In this document: positions 50,136 through 61,335 of the stretch, piece by piece | Layout of the letters: the number at the start of each line of letters is the position of its first letter | Position numbering within the stretch: the first letter of the stretch is position 1 | Assembly (NCBI RefSeq): GCF_009727055.1 | Contig: NC_052350.1 | Location: 16,599,129 to 16,663,128, forward strand | Direction: 5' to 3' | Origin: Benincasa hispida | Lineage: Eukaryota; Streptophyta; Magnoliopsida; Cucurbitales; Cucurbitaceae | DNA: 64,000 nucleotides | Program-made: the position numbers and the translations under genes | Notes under the pieces: generated by a model | What the model was told of the DNA's origin: nothing | Databases searched by the model: none | The model's input: the letters and a program-made list of their open reading frames with translations, nothing else

Positions 50136-50440
50136 GTTCTACTAAGCGATCGTTTAGTCCCATACCTGCCCCCTCTCTGCTCGCCCCCTCTTTACTCTGT
50201 GCCCTCCCATTCCAATCGCTAAGCGATCGTTTAGTACTACTAAACGATTGTTTAGTATTACTAAGCGGTCATTTAGTCCCATACCTGCCTCCTCTCTGCG
50301 CGCCCCCTCTCTACCCGGTGCCCTCCCGTTCGCATCGATCATAGCTAAGCGATTGTTTAGTATTACTAAGCGATCGTTCAGTCCCAATACCTGCCCCCTC
50401 TCTATCCGGTGCCCTCCCCATACCTAATCCCAATAATCGC
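50136..50440. repeat. Palindromic tandem array, right half, inverted orientation
   Basis: The same units as on the left, but reverse-complemented (CTAAGCGATCGTTTAGTCCC; CCATACCTGCCCCCTCTCTG; GTGCCCTCCC at 50200, 50319 and 50409). Orientation flips exactly at the adapter, which suggests mis-joined mate-pair sequence. A real inverted array cannot be excluded from sequence alone. Confidence 0.8.
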
Positions 50441-50881
50441 CTAGCTTCAGTGAATATTCGTCTAACTTTCTCCCCATGAAAACGATCGTCTAACTATTTT
50501 TTTCATGTTTTTTTATATAAAATATCATTCTGGAAATAATTTGGTGTAGATAACTTTTTGTGGGGTTGTAAACAAATTAAATTTGGTGGAGGAATTTTTA
50601 GTGTTGGAATGTGAAAAATAATTTTTTGTCAATTATTTTTGGATAAAATAATTTTTTTGTGAATAAATCTTTGAGGCGGAGAATTGTTTTGAATTAATTT
50701 GGTAGGTTGGTTGTTGAAATTGAAAGTGAGAATTTAGTAAGAGGCATAAGAGTAATTGTACAGCCAATCTTTTCCATGCTTACATCATTTTCATCATCAA
50801 GGGGTCAAAAAATCTTGTTTTTCAAAAGTAGGTCAAAAGTACAAAACCATACTCCAAATAGGTCATTTTTGTCAATTTTCC

Positions 50882-50890
50882 TTGATTTTT
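50882..50890. other. 9-bp target site duplication, right copy (TTGATTTTT)
   Basis: Identical to 48996-49004. Confidence 0.85.
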
Positions 50891-51317
50891 TAGTTAAATT
50901 CCAAAAACAAAAACAACTTTTTGAAAACAACTTTTTTTAGTTTTCAAATTTTAGCTTGTTTTTTAAACCATTGATGAAAAGTAGATAATAAATGAAGAAA
51001 TTTGGAGGTAGAAGTAACATTTATAGGCTTAATTTTAAAAAACAAAATGGTTACCAAACAATGTCTTAAAGTTGTTTTTGTTTTTGGAATTTAGCTAAGA
51101 ATTCAACCATTATACTTAAGAAAAATGAAAATCATTATAAGATATGGGTAGGAAATAGACTTAATTTTCAAAAACCAAAGAAAAAAATGATGTAGTTACC
51201 AAGAGAGACCTAATCTTTTAGACTATGTTTGTAAATAAAGAACCAATTAGGAAACTATTCTAATTTATTTAGGCTTATAAATAATTCTTTTAAAATAGAA
51301 TTTGCCAATTAGCTAGG

Positions 51318-51320
<3 letters not shown>

Positions 51321-51353
<33 letters not shown>

Positions 51354-51449
51354 AAGAGGTATTGTATTAAGTGTGGGGTGGGGGAATTGAATCTCAAACC
51401 ATGAGGTTGAATAGTATAAATATTATGCCAGTGAGCTACGCTCTGGTTG
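51321..51449 (-). mobile_element. tRNA-derived SINE with poly(A) tail
   Basis: Read on the minus strand it starts CAACCAGAGCGTAGCTCACT. The A box is GTAGCTCACTGG and a B-box-like GGTTTGAGATTCAATTCC follows about 40 bases later, then CCCCCACCCC and a run of over 30 A at the 3' end (T run 51321-51351). Imperfect flanking repeats GCTAGGGAGTTT (from 51312) and GCTAGAGATTT (from 51450) look like its target duplication. In layout it resembles Au-type plant SINEs. Confidence 0.72.
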
Positions 51450-51773
51450 GCTAGAGATTTTTCTTTATTAATTAAGATAATTTATTATTAAAAGAAGATG
51501 CAAGAGGAATATTTCTATATAACGAGGAAGCCTCTAAATAAGGGAGTTTTCATTCTACATTCCATTCCATATTTCTTACTCTAGTATTCTCTGCTACATT
51601 TTATTTCCATGAGAGATTAGTTGATGTTGTGTTTCTTTGTTAATTGTGAGCTATAAATGTACACTGTTTATTATTTTTTTCTATGATATATTTTCTCTGA
51701 TTAATTAAATTGTTGCTTTATTGATTTATTTTTAATTTTGCATATTATCAATTAGAAATTTTAGACCCTCAAT

Positions 51774-52396
51774 TAGAGATGTCCACAGAGCGGGACGGGA
51801 CCGGGATGTCATTTCCCATCCCCGTCCACGCTCCCCATTTCATTTCTCATCCTCGTGAAATTTCCTACGGGGATCGGGGCGAGGATTGCTGTGGGGAATT
51901 CGCAGGGATCGGGTTCCCCGAAGGGAATTTTTCTAGTTATTTTTTTTTTTGTTAAAAATCAATTAATTTAATTATTAATGTTAGCAAATTTAATTAAATA
52001 ATTGACTTTACTAAATTATTTATTATGATTGGTTTTATATGACAATTTAAATTTAAAGATAAGTTACTCAAATTTGACCTAAAAAAGCTAATTAATTTTT
52101 AGTAGAAAGAAATAAATATAAATCAAATTATTCACCTATATAATCTAAATCTAAACATTCAATTTAAACATATTTATTATATTTCCCAATAAAAATTAAA
52201 TTTGAAATTTAAATGTAATATCTATATAATAATAATAATAACATACCATTAGATATTATACTAAATAAATATGTAGAAGCTAATCGAGGTGAGGGCGGAG
52301 GCGTAGCTTACGGGGAAAATTTTTTCCCCACCCCCCCCATTCCTAGCCTAATCAGAAATCCCCGCCCCACCCCCGTGGAAAAATTGGACATCTCTA
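51774..52396. mobile_element. Non-autonomous hAT-like element, 623 bp
   Basis: Perfect 12-bp inverted ends TAGAGATGTCCA and TGGACATCTCTA. The 8-bp flanks CCCTCAAT (51766-51773) and ACCGCAAT (52397-52404) match at 6 of 8 positions, as for an old hAT duplication. Subterminal DNA is G/C-rich (ACGGGGATCGGGGCGAGG; CCCCACCCCCCCCATTCC) around an AT-rich core. No transposase. Confidence 0.75.
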
Positions 52397-52404
52397 ACCG
52401 CAAT

Positions 52405-52836
52405 TGTTCAAATAATTTATTATTTAATGGCGAAGTAGCATAATTGATCATTACTTACCATCAGATTTACTTTATTATGTTATTCAAGTATATAATCTAG
52501 TCTAAAAGAAATGGAACGTTTTATATTAATTGTCTAGAATTGGTCGTCTCTCTTAATTTTATACGGTTGAATTGATCATTTAAATTCTATGATTTAGGGG
52601 TCTTTATTGATAATGGAAGTAATTTATTGATGTTTCTTAACGAACAAATACCTCATAAATTAAAGGATACGTTAGAATTTCCAATAAATCATAATTAGAA
52701 GTAACAAAGAGACTAATATAATGTTTGAATAATGATCATTTACTTGGATCTTTACTGAAACTATATATTATCTATCTTATCTCTTTATTTTTGCTTCTTT
52801 AAATTCAAAACTATTATAAATATTATAGAAAATAGA
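52405..52836. other. AT-rich spacer, nothing recognised
   Basis: No ORF or repeat end can be supported here. Confidence 0.6.
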
Positions 52837-53170
52837 TGTCCATTATATATTCATGCTTAATATCTATTGACCATGTGTCATGTTCTCATTTTTGCAAATT
52901 GTTGTCCATGTGTCTTGTAAATAGTTATTATTAGTGTCCACGTCCTACTTATCAAATTATTTATAAATAGTGGTATTTGGTGGGTTTTGAAAGACTACAC
53001 TCATTAGGCAAATTCTAAAAGGTTTGGAGAAGGTGGAGAAATCCAATAATTTGTTATTTTATTAGCTTTTGTTATTTATTTTATTTTATATATTTATATA
53101 TATTATGTTTAATTTATTTTAATGTTATATTTTATTGACATATGTGTTCTCATTGTGCTCCTCAAATTCA
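52837..53170 (+). repeat. 5' LTR of a plus-strand Ty1/copia element (D)
   Basis: Runs from TGTCCATTATATATTC to ..CTCAAATTCA, with a TATA-like box (TTTATAAATAGTGG, about 52970). ACGTTATCAACACGAGC immediately downstream is a primer-binding-site-like sequence common in a group of plant copia elements. The exact ends are estimates, since no second LTR is available in the window. Confidence 0.6.
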
Positions 53171-53234
53171 CAATACGTTATCAACACGAGCTCAAGTTGT
53201 TTTTCCTGCTATAGGTAAGTCCTAAAGTGTTGTC

Positions 53235-54225
53235 ATGACAAATCTCACAAAATTAGAATTTGTCGCCCTTGATATTAATGACACTAATTATTTGTCATGG
53301 GTGCTTGATGCCGAAATTCACCTTGATGCTGTGAATCTTAGAAAGACTATTAAAGAAGGAAATACAACATCCATTCAGGACAAAACAAAAGCTATGATTT
53401 TCCTTCGTCATCATCTCCACAAGGTATTGAAAATTGAGTATCTTACAATAAAAGATCCTCATATCTTGTGAAAAAATTTGAAAGAGAGGTATGATTATAA
53501 AAAAACAGTTATTCTTCCTAAAGCTCGTTATGAGTTGATGCACTTGAGGCTACGGGATTTCAAATAAGTAAGTGATTACAATTCCACATTATTTAGTCAG
53601 TTCGAAACTGTTATTATGCTGAGAGAAAATTATTGATGTTGATATGTTATTTTCTACATTTTATGTCTCGAGGGAAAGATTTTAAACAGTATTATAAATT
53701 AATTTCATGTCTTCTTGTGGCTGAACAAAATAACGAGTTATTAATGAAAAATCATGAACTTCGATCAATAGGAATGACACCATTCCCTAAAGTGAATGCT
53801 GTGAATTTTAATAATAATCGTGGTCGAGGTCATGGTTGTGACCGTGGCAAAGGAATAAATAATTGTTATTTTCGTGGTGGTCGTTCTAGTTATTCAGTTT
53901 CAAAAGAACCAATGATGATCACAAAAAAAAAGCTCCACAAGATAAGAGTTCAAAAAGTGTTGAAAATAAATGATTCCGATGCGGAATGACTGGACATTTG
54001 GCACATAGTTGTCATACATCAAAACACTTAGTTGATCTCTATCAAGTCTTCCTGAAAGAAAAAGAGAAAAATGTGGAAGCAAATTTTGCATATCAGGATA
54101 GTGACATATTTGACCCATCTCTTATGAAAAAATTGGATGTGACAGACTTTTTTAACTCTCCTAAAGAGAAAATCGACAAAATTGATGGAATATCAAGTGT
54201 TTCATTTGACTTTGAAAATATCTAG
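53235..54225 (+). pseudogene. Copia element D, gag
   Basis: MTNLTKLEFVALDINDTNYL, SWVLDAEIHLDAVNLRKTIK and later NLKERYDYKKTVILPKARYE are typical copia gag. After stops and frame changes, an arginine/glycine-rich stretch (RGRGHGCDRGKGINNCYFRG) and a zinc-knuckle remnant (GMTGHLAHSCHTSKHLVDLY-like, about 53985-54040) follow. It is not translatable as one protein. Confidence 0.85.
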
Positions 54226-54315
54226 ATTTAATATTTTTTTTTCATCTTCATGTTTTTTTCTTCTCTTAATAGATGTTAACTTTTGTATATTCCAAATATT
54301 TTTTACTTATTGTAA

Positions 54316-55289
54316 TTATTTTATTTTAATAGAAACCTGGATCATTTTCATATGTTGGATGACTAAAAAAATGAGTAAAGAAGATCTATGTCTGGCAGAC
54401 AGTATAACTATACATACAATACTTACAAGTAGAAAATATTTTTCCAAACTGACAATGCTGAAAGCAAAAGTTAATACGATATCAAGTTCTACAAACCTGA
54501 TTGAAGGTTTTGGAAAAACAAATATTATTTTGCCTAGAGGAACAAAATTTACAATTGACAATGCATTGTTCTCTAGTCAATCAAAGAGAAATCTACTTAG
54601 TTTTAAATATATACGTTGCAATGGTTATCATATTGATACTGATAGTAAGAATAATGTGGAATATCTATATATCATATCTACTATCTCAAATGAAAAACAT
54701 ATACTGGAAGAGTTGCCTGCTTTATCTTCTGGATTATATTATACTCATATGTGAGTAATTGAAACGTATGCAACAATGAACCTGAAGTTCATGAATCAGA
54801 CATATTTACAATTTTCTATGACTGATTGGGTCATCTAGGATCTATAATGATGAGGAGAATTATTAAGAATTCAAATGGACATCCATTGAAGAGCCAAAAG
54901 ATTCTTCAATCTAATGAATTATCATGTGAAGCTTACTTTGAAAGAAAATTAATAATTAGAATATCACCAGCTAAAATGGGGATTGAATCACCTACATTTT
55001 CAGAACAAATTCATAGTGATATATGTGGACCTATTAACCCATCAAATAGACCGTTTAGACATTTTATGGTATTAATAGACGAATCCAGCAGATGGTCACA
55101 TGTGTGCTTATTATCAAGTCGAAATCTTGCATTTGCAAGATTACTTGCTCAAATAATTAAATCAAGAGCACAATTTTTTTATCATACAATTAAGACCATT
55201 CGTTTTGATAATGCTAGTGAATTTATATTCCAAACTTTTGATAATTATTGTATGTCAATTGGGATAAGTGTTGAACATTATGTAGTTCA
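54316..55289 (+). pseudogene. Copia element D, protease to integrase, cut off by a second element
   Basis: The protease site is altered (CLADSITIHTILTSRKYF, with isoleucine where glycine is expected in DSG). Then come FGKTNIILPRGTKFTIDNAL, the GAG-pre-integrase region (GHLGSIMMRRIIKNSNGHPL) and the integrase core (SEQIHSDICGPINPSNRPFR; IRFDNASEFIFQTFDNYC; GISVEHYVVH). The reading frame stops where element A begins at 55290, so the C-terminal pol and 3' LTR are displaced or lost. Confidence 0.88.
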
Positions 55290-57209
55290 TATTGAAAGAA
55301 TCCCTATGAGGGGACCTTGAGCGGAAGCGGGATCGTCCCAAATCCCAATTCTTTTGAAAAACAAATTTTACTAAGAAGATAGAATAAATCATGCATTTGT
55401 AAAATTATACAACATGTTGAAAATAAAAGAAAAAATTTAAGGTTTTCAGAAAACCTACCTTTTGAAGACTTTTCTTCACTTGTGAAACCCTTGGAATCCC
55501 AAATGACACTACCACTTGGAAACCTCGGTATCCTCTAGATGAAGAACCCAGGAGTAATGAGCTCTGAATGATTTTGGGAAGAGGGAAGAAGAAAAAAAAT
55601 TCTTTGAGAGAGGATAAATGATTCTATATTGAATTCTGTATTTTCTCACTCACTTCTCTATTTTGTAGGACAAAGAAGAGCCTTTTGCCATTAAACCACA
55701 TATGTGGTGGAGAGAAATAAAAGAGAGTTAGGAGTTGTAACTCCCTCCCCATAATTAATTTTAAAATTAAATAATAAAATAATTTTAATTCATAATTAAA
55801 ATTGTAAATATATAATAACCAATTTACTATATATTCATGTAATCATATGCTATATCATATATAACATATAACATATAGTTTAATATTGTATCATATACAA
55901 TATATAACCTATAGTTTCTTTTCTCTCACTAATGGTATTTAATATAAATCACATTTATATTAAATTTTAGTTATATAAATATAATTTATATAGTTAACAT
56001 TTGAATCATATTCAAACATTTAATTCCTCTAAAAAAATACTTTATATTATAATGTATCAAATACATTATAATAATTATATCATATATAATTAAATAAACT
56101 TAATTATATCACATATAATTAATTTCTTCAATTAATTTAAACAATTCAAATTAATCTAAAACTCGATCCTCATTAAATCCCGTTGAGTTACCGAGGAGAC
56201 CTCATGGACCTGTAGCTTGAAGCTCCAACGACTCGTAAATAATTAATTAAACTCTTTAATTAAATTATTCGCCATCCGTTAATTGTTAGGCATTCTACTA
56301 AAGACCGACAACTGCACTCTTCGTACTACAGATATATTTCTGTGTCCATTGGATATAACCAATCAACAGTACAATGACCCTTCACAAATTGTTCGTAAGT
56401 ACAACTAGACCAAAATTACCGTTTTGCCCCTGTAGTTACAACTATCTCCTTAAATACCACTGATCCCTCTAATGAACAATAGATCATAGTCCAACTATGA
56501 CTAAACCCCTCTCGAGCCAGGAGAGGGTGTGACACCACATTGTTTAAGCCTTGGAATCAGCCCTTAAGGGAGCAATTTATCCACTTACCCCGACCTTAGG
56601 GAAGGAACGAATTCCTTCTTGTGTAGTTGTGTTCTCAGTTCCTCAATCAAACGAATCCCCAAAATGGTAAGCTTATTGAGTCAGCGATCTGGCAACTCTC
56701 ACCCATACAAATCAAAGGATCGGCCTCATAGGTAGAAGTTCAAAACTCATTTAGGATTCGGATCATATTATCAATGGTCATCCTGGTGAAATGTAAGTCT
56801 TCATTATGAACGATGTTATATAATGAGACAACATTTCGTGGTCTGGTCTTATACAAGCTCTTTTGTATAGAATATACACATGAATGATCAGGATCAGATC
56901 ATTTGTAGTACTTTACAATAATTGTAACACCTACAAAGCGAGCCATACTCGTAGTGTCACCAGAATAAGGTATCTAGCCTTATCCATCTATCACAAACCA
57001 TTTAGGTTATCACTTAAACATGATCCACCCATATGTCTCTACATACATGTTTAAGCTACAAGATAATCCTGGATGTTAGTTTATTGGTTTCAGATTAATG
57101 CAATAAATATGGAATAAAATATCATATATTTTATTAAATAAACAATGAGTTTGTACAAAACATTTACAAACTATAAAACCCTACGAAATTTAGGGCATTA
57201 ACCCCAACA
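55290..57209 (-). repeat. LTR of minus-strand copia element A, about 1.92 kb
   Basis: Read on the minus strand it starts TGTTGGGGTTAATGCCC right after a polypurine-type AAGTGGGAGAT (57210-57221) and ends ..GGGATTCTTTCAATA (TA for CA, one transition). It aligns with the LTRs at 58697 and 59687 over the GCTTGAAGCTCCAAC, ACAGATATATTTCT and CTTCC..CTCA blocks. It is the 3' LTR of element A and lies inside the integrase of element D. Confidence 0.75.
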
Positions 57210-58696
57210 ATCTCCCACTTGACCTAAAGCTAATGGGGTGTACAATATAGTCAAAATACAAAGTACACAAATAATAAACTAGGGCATAACACGCTCCCAG
57301 TACAAATCTCCCACTTGCCCTAGTTTAGCCGTGACCTATCACATAGACCCATACTCTGCAGGTGACCCTCAAACACCTTAGCCGTGAGGACCCTTTGTAA
57401 ACAGATCAACAATATTGTGCTCTGAAGCTATCTGCGTGACGATCAGGTCTCTTTGATGCATAATCTTTCGGATGAGATGATACTTCCACTCTATATGCTT
57501 CCCGCGCTTGTGACTCCTAGGCTCTTAGGAATTAGCCACAACACTGTTATTATCACAATAAAATGTGATGGGTTTTGACATTTCTGGAACGACTTCCAGA
57601 TCAGTCAAGAATTTCATGAGCCAAACAGCTTTCTTAGCAGCTTCACAAGCAACTACATACTCAGCCTCCATGGCGGAGTCAGCGATGCACCCTTGCTTGG
57701 TGCTTCTCTAGACTACTGCCCCTCCGTTAAGAATGAGCACTGATCCTGATGTGAATTTCCTAGAATCCTTATTAGTTTGAAAATTAGAGTTCATGTATCC
57801 AGTAAGGATCAGATCCTTAGAACCATACACGATCATGTAGTCCCTCATTCTCCGTAGATACTTAAGGATATTCTTAAGGACGATCTAGTGATTAAATCCT
57901 AGATTAGACTGTTATCTACTGACTATCCCCACCGCATAGCAGATGTCAGGTCTCGTACATAACATCGCATTTATTAGGCTGCCAATAGCCGATGCGTAGG
58001 GGATTTGTCTCATTTCCTCAATCTCTTAAGGTGTCTTAGGACATTGTTCTTCAGACAATGTAACTTCGTGCCTAAAAGGCAACAAGCCCCTCTTGAAGTT
58101 TTGCATTGAATACTTGACAAGCATTTTGTTAATATACGATGTTTGAGATAGAGCTAGCATTTTGTTCTTTCGATCCCTAAAGATCTGAATACCCAGAACA
58201 AACTAAGCCTCTACCAAAACATTTATTGGGTCGCTAGCCAGTTCTTAAACTCAGTCAGTAAACCTACATCATTCTCAATGAGTAGGACATCTACATATAA
58301 TACTAGAAAAATTATTGAACTGTTGATGATCTTCTTGGATACGTAAAGCTCGTCAATGTTTTGATCAAAGTCATAAGATTAGATCGCGGTATCAAACCTT
58401 ATGTTTCAAGATCGAGAAGCTTGCTTCAGTCCATAAATGGACCGATTATGCTTGCAAACCTTTTGCTCTTGACCTTGGGTTATGAATGCCTCGGGTTGCA
58501 CCATGTAAATGGTTTCCTCAAGAATGCTATTTAGAAAGGCAGTCTTGACGTCCATTTGCCAAATCTCATAGTCATAATATAAGGCAATGGACAGGAGTAT
58601 TCGGATAGATTTAAGCATGACAACAGGTGAGAAAGTCTCCCCATAGTCGACTCCCTCAACCTCGGTATAACCCTTTGCCATTAATCTAGCCTTGAA
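57210..58696 (-). pseudogene. Copia element A, RT and RNase H, degenerate
   Basis: On the minus strand [60 protein letters not shown] and [10 protein letters not shown] are copia RT motifs. FLVLYVDVLL is the YVDD block with the second D changed. YLKHRILTKC-like and RNase H pieces (CKAAKKAVWLMKFLTDLEVV; ITFYCDNNSVVANS; HIEWKYHLIRKIMHQRDLIV) follow towards 57400. Stops are frequent. The upstream part of pol is cut by the LTR at 58697. Confidence 0.87.
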
Positions 58697-59686
58697 GGTT
58701 GAAGGAACTCGTTTTTTAGAGATTCTTGAGTGGAAGCGGATTGTCTAAATTCCATTTTGATTGAAAAACTACTTTATAGTAAACATACAATATATGTATT
58801 CATAAACAAATTACAACATGCTTTTTATAAAGAAAAAATGTTCAAGAGATAATACCTTTGAAGAACTTTTCTTTTTGTAAATCCCTTGAACGATCACGAA
58901 CTCAAACACAACAACAAACTTGAAGATCCTCTTCAAGAACTTCTTGAACTAAAAGAGACACTACCATAGGGAGCCTTCGTTATTCTTAGGGTGAGAGTCC
59001 AGGAGTGGTGGACTCTGACTATTTTGGTTTGGATGATTTGTTTGAGTTTGGAGGAAGAAGATTGAAGAAGACAGAACACTTCTATTCACTCTATCGTATA
59101 GAAAACTTCAACTCGTGTAGGTTTTCACGTAAGTCTGTCTGGAAGAAAAGAAAACTATCTTCTTTTATTCCATTTGCCATAAAACCAATTAACCACCCAC
59201 TAAGGTGGTTAGAGAGAAATTAGGAATCATTATCCAAAATAATAAAATTAACATAAATAAATATGATAACTAACTTATCATATCTTATTTATATTAAACT
59301 ATATGGTATATCAAATATAACACATAACCTATAGTTTTAATATTGTATCATATACAATATAAACTATAGTTCATTTTCTCTATTTTATGGCATTTAATAT
59401 AAATCATATTTATATTAAATTTAACAACTGTGAATCACATTCATAGAAAATATATTTGAATCTCATTCAAATATTTATTTCTTCCAAATAAACTATAATG
59501 TATCAAATACCTTATAACAATTATATCATATATAATTGAATCAATTTAATTATATCATACATAATTGAATCAATTTAATTATATTATATATAATTAAATT
59601 TCCTCTTATTAATTTGAACAATTCAAATTAACCAAAAACTAATTCTCAACTAAATTCTTTTGGCTACCAAGGGGATCTTATGGACC
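58697..59686 (-). repeat. LTR B of the same copia family, inserted in element A and truncated by element C
   Basis: Homologous to the LTRs of A and C: in plus orientation it runs from GGTTGAAGGAACTC to GATCTTATGGACC. The terminal part expected next (GTAGCTTGAAGCTCCAAC..) is missing because LTR C starts at 59687. It breaks the RT coding of A just before FKARLMAKG. It may be a solo LTR or the end of a larger element split by C. Confidence 0.7.
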
Positions 59687-61335
59687 TGTTGAAGGAAATC
59701 TAACATAGGGATTTCCATGAGCAGTGGAAGGGATTGTTCTAAATTCCATTCCGATTGAACACAAACAATTACAGTCTTAAAACGGAAACTAACAGGTCAT
59801 GCATATACAAAAATTACAGCATGCTTAAATAGAAATCAAGGGATAGAGTATGCGTATCTTTGAAGAACCATTCTTCAAGTATCCCTCGAGCAGACTACAA
59901 TGTGTCCACAACAACACTCGAACGCAATGAACAGAAACACCAACAGCACGAACAACGAACACAACGATCGTCTGAATGCTCATCAAACCCAATCGAGTCC
60001 AACTCGATTCACGAACAGAGTAAATATACCACCACAAGTGTTACCTTAGTATTCTCAATGTGAGAATCCAAGAGTTGTGGGCTCTGTATGATCTTGGCTT
60101 GAGGAAGAGAGGAGGTATGCGATCGAGTAAGTGGGAGATATGACACTGTCTATCGTATAGATGATGTACTCGATCGTTTAGTAAATAAAGCCTATCGCAT
60201 AGACTTTGCTACTCAATCGTGTAGCAACGATCAGTTGAGTAACTATCGTATAGTCAACTTTAAGTGATCACTTAGCTGATCGTGTAATCTTTCAACGGCT
60301 ATCGCTTAGTAAAACAATTTTATTTGACAACCCTTTTTCCGTGAGTATTTTCTGAATGAAGCAAATACTAATTTTTGGAAAACAATTTTCATTTTATCTC
60401 ACGGTTATCATAAAACTTCCAATAAACTCCCACTCAAACGGTTATTAGAGAAAAAGAATTAATTATCATATAATTAATTTATTATAAATAAATATGATAA
60501 CAACTTATCATGTTATATTTATAACCTATAGTTTTAATATTTCATCATATGAAACATATAAACCATAGTTCTTTTTTTCTATTTTATGGTATTTAATATA
60601 AATCATATTTATATTAATTCCTCCAATTAGTGTATCTAATACATCGCACCAATTATACCACATATAATTGAATTTCCTCTTGTTAATTTTAACACTTCAA
60701 ACTAACCCTAAAATCTAATTCTCAACTTGAACCCATTGAGCTACCAAGGGCCTTATGGACCTGTAGCTTGAAGCTCCAACAGTACGTGAATAGCTGACTA
60801 AACTCTTTAGTCAAGAGATCCACCATTCGTTAACTGTCGGGAACTTCACTAAAGACTGATAGTTGTATTATTCTCACTACAGATATATTTCTATGTCCAT
60901 ATGACCAATCAACGGTGCGATAACCCTTCACAAATCGCTCGTAAGTACACCTGGACCAATTTATCGTTTTGACCCTGTAGTTACATCTAACTCCTTAAGT
61001 ACCATTGATTTCTCTAATGAACAATAAGCCATAATTCTACTATGACTGAGTCCTCTCTTCCAAAGAGAGGGTGTGGCCACTATGTTCAAGACCCATATTC
61101 AACCTTTAAGGGAGCAATTTATCTACTTACCCTTACTTCGGGGAAGGAGCGAATTCCGTCTTGCGTAACTGAGTTCCCAGCTCCCCAATTAGACGAATCC
61201 CAAAAAAGGTAGACTTGTTGAGTTAGCAATCTGGCCACTCTCACCCGTACTAATCAAAGGACCGCCCTCATAAGCAAGAGTTCCCAAAACACTCAGGATT
61301 AAGGTCATGTCACCTATGATTGTTTTAGTGAAATG
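59687..61335 (-). repeat. 3' LTR of minus-strand copia element C, with a deletion at its inner end
   Basis: The outer end is TGTTGAAGGAAATC in plus orientation (..CCTTCAACA on the minus strand). It matches LTR A through GCTTGAAGCTCCAAC, GTTAACTGTCGGGA and GGGAGCAATTTATCTAC up to TAGTGAAATGTC. The part corresponding to about 56795-57350 of A (LTR start, polypurine tract and pol end) is missing, so LTR and pol are directly fused. A block of CGATCGTTTAG/TATCGTATAG repeats (60120-60310) is specific to this copy. Confidence 0.72.
60120..60310. repeat. Cluster of short near-palindromes in LTR C
   Basis: TATCGTATAG, TATCGCATAG, CGATCGTTTAG, CAATCGTGTAG, TATCGTATAG, TGATCACTTAG, TGATCGTGTAA and TATCGCTTAG follow each other at about 15-30 bp spacing. 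Only a trace (TATCGTATAG, about 59093) is found in LTR B and none in LTR A. Confidence 0.7.

Larger units (their letters stand above)
49005..50881. mobile_element. Non-autonomous Mutator-like element (1877 bp as assembled)
   Basis: The ends are perfect 20-bp inverted repeats, GGAAAATTGACAAAAATGAC at the left and its inverse at 50862-50881, flanked by a perfect 9-bp duplication TTGATTTTT. Inside are a UTR-like C/T-rich stretch with a possible splice donor (CTAAGGTATGAATT, about 49280-49292), GC-rich DNA (49450-49740) and a palindromic tandem array (49686-50440). No transposase is encoded. The assembled length and middle part are unreliable, because an adapter is embedded at 50098-50135. Confidence 0.82.
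48890..51065. mobile_element. Foldback repeat element interrupted by a Mutator-like element
   Basis: The left part (about 48895-49004) begins GTTTGATAATCATTTAG. The right part (50891-51065) ends AAACAAAATGGTTACCAAAC, the inverse of the same terminal phrase. If 49005-50881 and one target duplication are removed, the two parts form one copy of the repeat family seen elsewhere in the window (37.3-37.9, 48.2 and 51.06-51.2 kb). Confidence 0.6.

Noticed and set aside
49983..50222. Plus-strand ORF containing VSYTHLDVYKRQ
   Set aside because: The peptide is the translation of the sequencing adapter and the rest is tandem array; not a gene.
50154..50387. Minus-strand ORF with repeated LNDRLVILNNRL phrases
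   Set aside because: It mirrors the tandem palindromic array; repeat periodicity keeps the frame open.
60773..60781. GCTCCAACA as the inner end of LTR C
   Set aside because: It looks like an LTR end (TGTTGGAGC on the minus strand), but the homologous copy in A continues to TGTTGGGGTTAATGCCC next to a polypurine tract at 57209, so this site is internal.
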